A DNA stretch of 54,720 nucleotides from Opitutus sp. GTDB taxonomy: Bacteria; Verrucomicrobiota; Verrucomicrobiia; Opitutales; Opitutaceae. The stretch is from NCBI GenBank assembly GCA_009695305.1, contig SIBG01000017.1:1-54720 (forward strand). The letters run 5' to 3'. The translations under genes were made by a program, and so were the position numbers. This document shows positions 50,467 to 54,720 of the stretch, one piece after another (within the stretch, counting starts at the first letter, position 1; every line of letters begins with the position of its first letter). The notes below the pieces were generated by a model. That model saw only the letters and a program-made list of their open reading frames with translations, searched no databases and was not told where the DNA came from.

Positions 50467-53067
50467 ATGAAGCCCATCTGCAAGACGCATTGGTTCACCG
50501 GTGCCCTGGCGATCGGCGCCGGGCTGGCGCACGCCGGCGCGGCCCTGCCCAAGGGGGTGCCGCAGTTTATTGAGCAGCACTGCGCGGATTGCCATGATGA
50601 CGAAACGAAGAAAGGGGAGCTGGATCTGACGGCGCTGGGGTTTACACCGGGCGATCCGAAAAATTTTGCGCAGTGGGTGAAAATTTTTGACCGGGCGAGC
50701 GCCGGCGAGATGCCGCCCAAAAAACGCGATCGCCCGCCGCCCGCGGAGCTGGCGGCGTTCACCCAGTCGCTGGCGTCGTCGCTCACGGCGGCCGAGCGGG
50801 CGCGCGTGGCGCACGAGGGGAGGGCGACCCAGCGGCGGCTCAACCGCTACGAATATGAAAACGCCCTGCGCGACCTGCTGCAGGCGCCGTGGCTGCAGGT
50901 GAAGGACTCGCTGCCGGAGGACGGCGAAGCGAGCCGGTTCAACAAGAGCGGCGACGCGCTCGACGTTTCGTATGTGCAGATGGCGCGGTATCTCACCGTC
51001 GCGGACGAGGCCCTGCACCAAGTCGCGGCGGCGGAGGCGCAGCGACCGTCGACGCGCGTCGTGCGCTACTATGCGCGCGAGCAGCGCAGTTTCACGGGGC
51101 CGATGAAGTTTTCTTTTTTCAACAGCAGTCCGGAGCGGGCGACGTTTCCGATGCTCGGCCTCGCGCCGCAACCGGAGGTCCGTGCGGGAAATGCGCCGAT
51201 GACGGTCGGCGCCGCCGATCCGGTGCAGCGCGAGCTGGAGGCGGCCGGTGTCGTCGCGAGCACCTACGAGCCGCTGGAGCCGAAGTTCAATCAGTTCAAG
51301 GCGCCGGTGGCGGGGCACTACCGCCTGCGCTTGCAGGCGTTTTCGGTGTGGGTCGGGCCGACCAAGGCGGTGCCCGGGAAACCGGACCGCTGGTGGATTC
51401 CCGACCTCGACCAGGTGGGGCCGGGCCGGCGCTCCGAGCCCATCACGCTTTATTCCGAGAGCCCGCCGTGGCAGTTGCGCTGGCTCGGCAAATTTGACGC
51501 CACGCCCGAGCCGGTGGTGAACGAGCTCGAGGTCTGGCTGCTCGCGGGCGAGACGATCCGGCCCGACGCCGCGCGGCTGTTCCGTTCGCGGCCCGGAGCC
51601 GGGCGTTGGCAGAATCCCCTGGCGGAAAAAGACGGACAACCCGGTGTCGCCTTCCGCTGGCTGGAGGTCGAGGGGCCGATTTACGACGAGTGGCCGACGG
51701 CGGGACACCGGCTGCTGTTTGGCGACCTGCCGGTGAGCCAGCCGGCGAAGGCCGGCGGGCCCGCCGAGGTGATCTCGACCAATCCCGCGCAGGACGCGGA
51801 GAAACTTCTGCGCCTTTTCCTTGAGCGGGCGTATCGCCGGCCCGTCGCGGGCGGAGAGGTGAAACGCTTTCTGCCGGTCATCACGAGCGCGCGGCAGGCC
51901 GGCAGTAGTTTCGCGGATGCGATGATCACGGGTTACACGGCGGTCTTGTGTTCGCCGGGGTTTATCTGCCTGGAGGAAACGCCGGGGCCGCTGGATGATC
52001 ACGCGCTCGCCGCACGGTTGAGTTTCTTCCTCTGGAACTCCCCGCCCGACGACGAGCTGCGGGCGTTGGCGCGGAGTGGCCGGTTGCACCGGCCCGAGGT
52101 GCTGCGCGCGCAGACGGAGCGGTTGCTGAGCGCCCCGAAATCGCGCCGCTTTGTGGATGCTTTTCTCAACTACTGGCTCGACCTGAAAAAGATCGTGGCG
52201 ACCGCGCCCGACTCCTCGCTCTATCCCGATTATTATCTCGACGATTTGCTCGAGGAGTCGGCGCTGGAGGAGACGCAGCTGTTCTTTGCAGAGCTGGTGC
52301 GGGGCGATTTGCCGGCGCGGCATCTGGTGGCGTCGGATTTCGTCATGGTGAACGAGCGGCTCGCCGCGCACTACGGTTTGCCGCCGGTGGACGGCGTGGC
52401 GGTGCGGCGGGTGGCGCTACCCGCCGACAGTCCGCGCGGGGGCGTGATGACGCAGGCCAGCGTGCTCAAGGTCACGGCGAACGGCACGACGACTTCGCCG
52501 GTGCTGCGCGGGGCCTGGATCATGGAGCGCCTGCTCGGTCAGCCGCCGCCGCCGCCGCCGGCGGGAGTGTCGGCGGTCGAGCCGGACATCCGCGGCGCGA
52601 CGACCATCCGACAGCAGCTGGAAAAACACCGCACCCAGGAAAGTTGCGCCGGGTGCCATGCGAAGATGGACCCGCCCGGCTTTGCGCTGGAGAGCTTCGA
52701 TGTGATGGGGGGCTGGCGCGACCGCTATCGTGCGGTGGCCGAGGGGGTGGCGGCGGAAAAGGGCTTCGGCCATGGCGGCCAAAAATTCCCCTTCCACTTC
52801 GCGCTGCCGGCGGATGCGAGCGGCGAGTTGCCGGACGGCCGGAAATTTGCGGATATCCGCGAGTTCAAGCGACTGCTCCTCGACGATGAGCCGCAGATCG
52901 CGCGCAACCTCGCCCGCCAGCTGGTCGCCTACGCGACCGGCGCGCCGGTGCGGTTCGGCGACCGCGCACCCGTCGAGGAGATCCTCCGCCAGGCGAGCGG
53001 GGGCCACTACGGTGTGCGCTCGCTGATCCATGGGATTGTGCAGAGCGAACTTTTCCGAAACAAATAG
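50467..53067 (+). CDS. DUF1592/DUF1588-type cytochrome c protein
   Basis: 866 residues from ATG 50467 (the frame is open back to 50332). Signal peptide [21 protein letters not shown] CxxCH heme site is in [20 protein letters not shown] (PSCyt-type domain). Then come DUF1587-like [20 protein letters not shown], a long beta region, DUF1595/DUF1592 ([40 protein letters not shown]) and DUF1588 with [20 protein letters not shown], a second CxxCH site. DUF1585 ([18 protein letters not shown]) ends it. The layout is typical of Planctomycetes/Verrucomicrobia. It forms an operon with the DUF1552 gene 27 bases downstream. Confidence 0.92.
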   Translation: MKPICKTHWFTGALAIGAGLAHAGAALPKGVPQFIEQHCADCHDDETKKGELDLTALGFTPGDPKNFAQWVKIFDRASAGEMPPKKRDRPPPAELAAFTQSLASSLTAAERARVAHEGRATQRRLNRYEYENALRDLLQAPWLQVKDSLPEDGEASRFNKSGDALDVSYVQMARYLTVADEALHQVAAAEAQRPSTRVVRYYAREQRSFTGPMKFSFFNSSPERATFPMLGLAPQPEVRAGNAPMTVGAADPVQRELEAAGVVASTYEPLEPKFNQFKAPVAGHYRLRLQAFSVWVGPTKAVPGKPDRWWIPDLDQVGPGRRSEPITLYSESPPWQLRWLGKFDATPEPVVNELEVWLLAGETIRPDAARLFRSRPGAGRWQNPLAEKDGQPGVAFRWLEVEGPIYDEWPTAGHRLLFGDLPVSQPAKAGGPAEVISTNPAQDAEKLLRLFLERAYRRPVAGGEVKRFLPVITSARQAGSSFADAMITGYTAVLCSPGFICLEETPGPLDDHALAARLSFFLWNSPPDDELRALARSGRLHRPEVLRAQTERLLSAPKSRRFVDAFLNYWLDLKKIVATAPDSSLYPDYYLDDLLEESALEETQLFFAELVRGDLPARHLVASDFVMVNERLAAHYGLPPVDGVAVRRVALPADSPRGGVMTQASVLKVTANGTTTSPVLRGAWIMERLLGQPPPPPPAGVSAVEPDIRGATTIRQQLEKHRTQESCAGCHAKMDPPGFALESFDVMGGWRDRYRAVAEGVAAEKGFGHGGQKFPFHFALPADASGELPDGRKFADIREFKRLLLDDEPQIARNLARQLVAYATGAPVRFGDRAPVEEILRQASGGHYGVRSLIHGIVQSELFRNK

Positions 53068-53094
53068 CGCTCCGCCGTCAGGCGCGATGACCCC

Positions 53095-54489
53095 ATGAAA
53101 AATTTATTCTTCCCTGCCCGGCCCTCGCCCCATCTCCCAGTCGCCGCGTCGCCGCGTCCGCGAGGATCGTTCGTCTCCACCCGGCGTGCCCTCTCGCGGC
53201 GTCAGTTCCTGCGCGGGGCGGGCATCGTGCTGTCGCTCCCGTTGCTCGACTCCATGCGACCGGTGTTTGCCGCGAGCGCGGACCGGGCGGGGTCGCCGAC
53301 CGGTCCCGGCGCCAAGCCCCGCCGGATGCTCGCCATCTGCAACAACCTCGGGTTGCTCCCGGATCAGTTTTTCCCGAAGGAGACGGGGCGCGGCTACGCG
53401 CTTTCGCCGTATCTGCGGCGGCTCGAGGCGCATCGCGACGATTTCACGGTGTTCAGCGGCGTGTCGCATCCGGACGTGGACGGCGGGCATCCGGCGGACA
53501 ATTGTTTTCTCACCGCCGCGCCGCATCCGGGCAGCGGCGGATTTCGCAACACGATCTCGCTCGACCAATACATGGCGGAGCGCATCGGGCATCTTACGCG
53601 GTTTCCCTCGCTCACGCTCGGCGTCAACGTGCAGCAGGGGCAGCGCAGCCTGTCGTGGACCGGCTCGGGTGTGCTTATTCCCTGCGAAGAAAAAGGCGCG
53701 GCCGTGTTCCAGCGGCTCTTCCTGCAGGGCACGCCCGCCGAGGTGGAGGCGCAGCTGCGGAAGCTGGATCGCGGCCAGAGCATCCTCGACGCCGTGGCCG
53801 GCCAGGCGAAGGATCTCTCGCGCAATGTGACCGCGCGCGATCGCGACCGGCTCGATCAATATTTCACCAGTGTGCGCGATCTGGAGCAACGCCTGCAGAT
53901 GTCGCGCGATTGGGAGCGGAAGCCGAAGCCCGTCGTCGCGGTGCCCGTGCCGCTCGATCCCGCCAGCCCCAAGGAATACATGGACAAGGTGAAGCTCATG
54001 TATGACATGGCGCGGCTCGCCTTCGAGACCGATTCCACGCGCTCCATCTCGCTGCTGCTCGACAGCGTCAATTCACCGGCGATCGAGTTTGGCGACACCA
54101 AGCTCAGCGATGGTTACCACAACATGTCGCACCACGGAAAATCCGAGGCCAAGTTGAACCAGCTCAAGGCGGTCGACGAATGGCACATGAAGTTGCTCGC
54201 GGATTTGTTCCGCGACCTGAAGGCGGTGCGCGAGGATGGCGAGTCGCTGTTCGACCGGACGATGGTGCTCTACGGTTCCAATCTCGGCAACGCGAACACC
54301 CATGTGACGACGAACCTGCCCACGCTGTTCGCCGGCGGCGGCTTCCGCCACGGTCAGCATCTGGCGTTCAACCCCGAGTATAATTATCCGCTGCCGAATC
54401 TCTTTGTCTCGATGTTGCAACGCTTGGGACTCGAGACGGACAAGTTCGCCACCTCCACCGGCACGATGCGCGGGCTGGAGATGGTGTAG
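53095..54489 (+). CDS. DUF1552 family secreted protein (Tat signal)
   Basis: 464 residues. A twin-arginine-type signal is in [23 protein letters not shown]1552 follows: [120 protein letters not shown] and [20 protein letters not shown]. The fold is thought to be sulfatase/alkaline-phosphatase-like; the activity is unproven. It is co-transcribed with the DUF1592 cytochrome c gene and probably exported folded to the periplasm. Confidence 0.93.
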   Translation: MKNLFFPARPSPHLPVAASPRPRGSFVSTRRALSRRQFLRGAGIVLSLPLLDSMRPVFAASADRAGSPTGPGAKPRRMLAICNNLGLLPDQFFPKETGRGYALSPYLRRLEAHRDDFTVFSGVSHPDVDGGHPADNCFLTAAPHPGSGGFRNTISLDQYMAERIGHLTRFPSLTLGVNVQQGQRSLSWTGSGVLIPCEEKGAAVFQRLFLQGTPAEVEAQLRKLDRGQSILDAVAGQAKDLSRNVTARDRDRLDQYFTSVRDLEQRLQMSRDWERKPKPVVAVPVPLDPASPKEYMDKVKLMYDMARLAFETDSTRSISLLLDSVNSPAIEFGDTKLSDGYHNMSHHGKSEAKLNQLKAVDEWHMKLLADLFRDLKAVREDGESLFDRTMVLYGSNLGNANTHVTTNLPTLFAGGGFRHGQHLAFNPEYNYPLPNLFVSMLQRLGLETDKFATSTGTMRGLEMV

Positions 54490-54599
54490 GCCGGGCGCCA
54501 GAGGGCAGAATGCAGCGCCTCCCTTGAGCAACGAGCAGGGCGCTAGAGGAAAATAGGTTCCTAGCTGTTTGCAGTGGGTTGATCGCTGCGTGGTTGGAG

Positions 54600-54720
54600 C
54601 CCCGAAGGGGCGGCATTCGAAAGCCCAGGGCAACGCCCTGGGAATTGGGTTTAATAGAATTCACCGCCCTGAAGGGGCGACACGAGTGGTTTCGCCCCTT
54701 CAGGGCTCGGGTTTTTGCCT
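54600..54720. repeat. Cluster of three palindromes at the right edge
   Basis: CCCCGAAGGGG (54600-54610), CCCAGGGC/GCCCTGGG with an AAC loop (54624-54642), and a 15-bp stem GCCCTGAAGGGGCGA/TCGCCCCTTCAGGGC (54666-54680 with 54692-54706), the last followed by TCGGGTTTTTGCC. The GCCCTGAAGGGGCG form recurs widely in Planctomycetes/Verrucomicrobia genomes. The 54490-54599 stretch shows no gene. The cluster may continue beyond the window. Confidence 0.75.

Overview
The window is GC-rich chromosomal DNA, most likely from a member of the Verrucomicrobiota close to Opitutaceae. I infer this from gene content alone: a paired DUF1592-type cytochrome c and DUF1552 protein, a GxGYxYP protein, a DUF3500 protein, many minor-pilin genes, a giant Ig-repeat protein with NLSTRG-type C-terminal repeats, and many short palindromic dispersed repeats. 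No rRNA or tRNA was found. One structural RNA is clear: RNase P RNA (rnpB) near 11.2-11.65 kb.

Layout. 0-11 kb: a probable group II intron 3' relic; a LytS-type histidine kinase with no response regulator in view; a secreted short-repeat protein; an ECF sigma factor; a trans-sulfuration-type PLP enzyme; a CTP-synthase-like amidotransferase; a mosaic and broken toxin-antitoxin locus; an EamA exporter; a DJ-1/GNAT pair; and a MocR regulator facing an unknown Cys-containing protein. 11-13 kb: rnpB and a DUF3500 protein. 13-21.3 kb (minus strand): a long prepilin/PilX region. Two intact V-W-X cassettes are present, plus fragments that look like the two ends of a third cassette with another cassette sitting between them. 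21.4-28 kb: rpsT, an AddB-like/AddA-like helicase-nuclease pair and a tiny ribosomal-type protein.

28.3-40.7 kb (plus strand): six tightly coupled genes encode PilM, PilN, PilO and PilP-like proteins, a secretin, and a protein of about 2540 residues with propeller-like repeats, twelve Ig-like repeats and a two-unit C-terminal module. No PilB, PilT, PilC or prepilin peptidase is in the window. The prepilins, the envelope-spanning proteins and the giant protein together look like a type IV pilus/type II secretion-like machine and its surface product; this is the strongest candidate for an undescribed system here.

40.8-54.7 kb: a CPBP-family protease with a probable late frameshift, a second copy of the intron-like element, a periplasmic rhodanese, RlmM, a GxGYxYP protein with a small secreted partner, a TrmH-family methyltransferase, three poorly characterised genes, a GH95 fucosidase that has lost two internal segments and its end frame, the DUF1592/DUF1552 pair, and a cluster of palindromes at the right edge.

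Genome decay and repeat activity recur: a truncated prepilin against a 142-bp repeat, an orphan PilX tail, an amber codon in a RelE toxin, a fossil of the EamA 3' end, and the reduced GH95 gene. All functional assignments come from reading translated sequence by eye; no database search was run.
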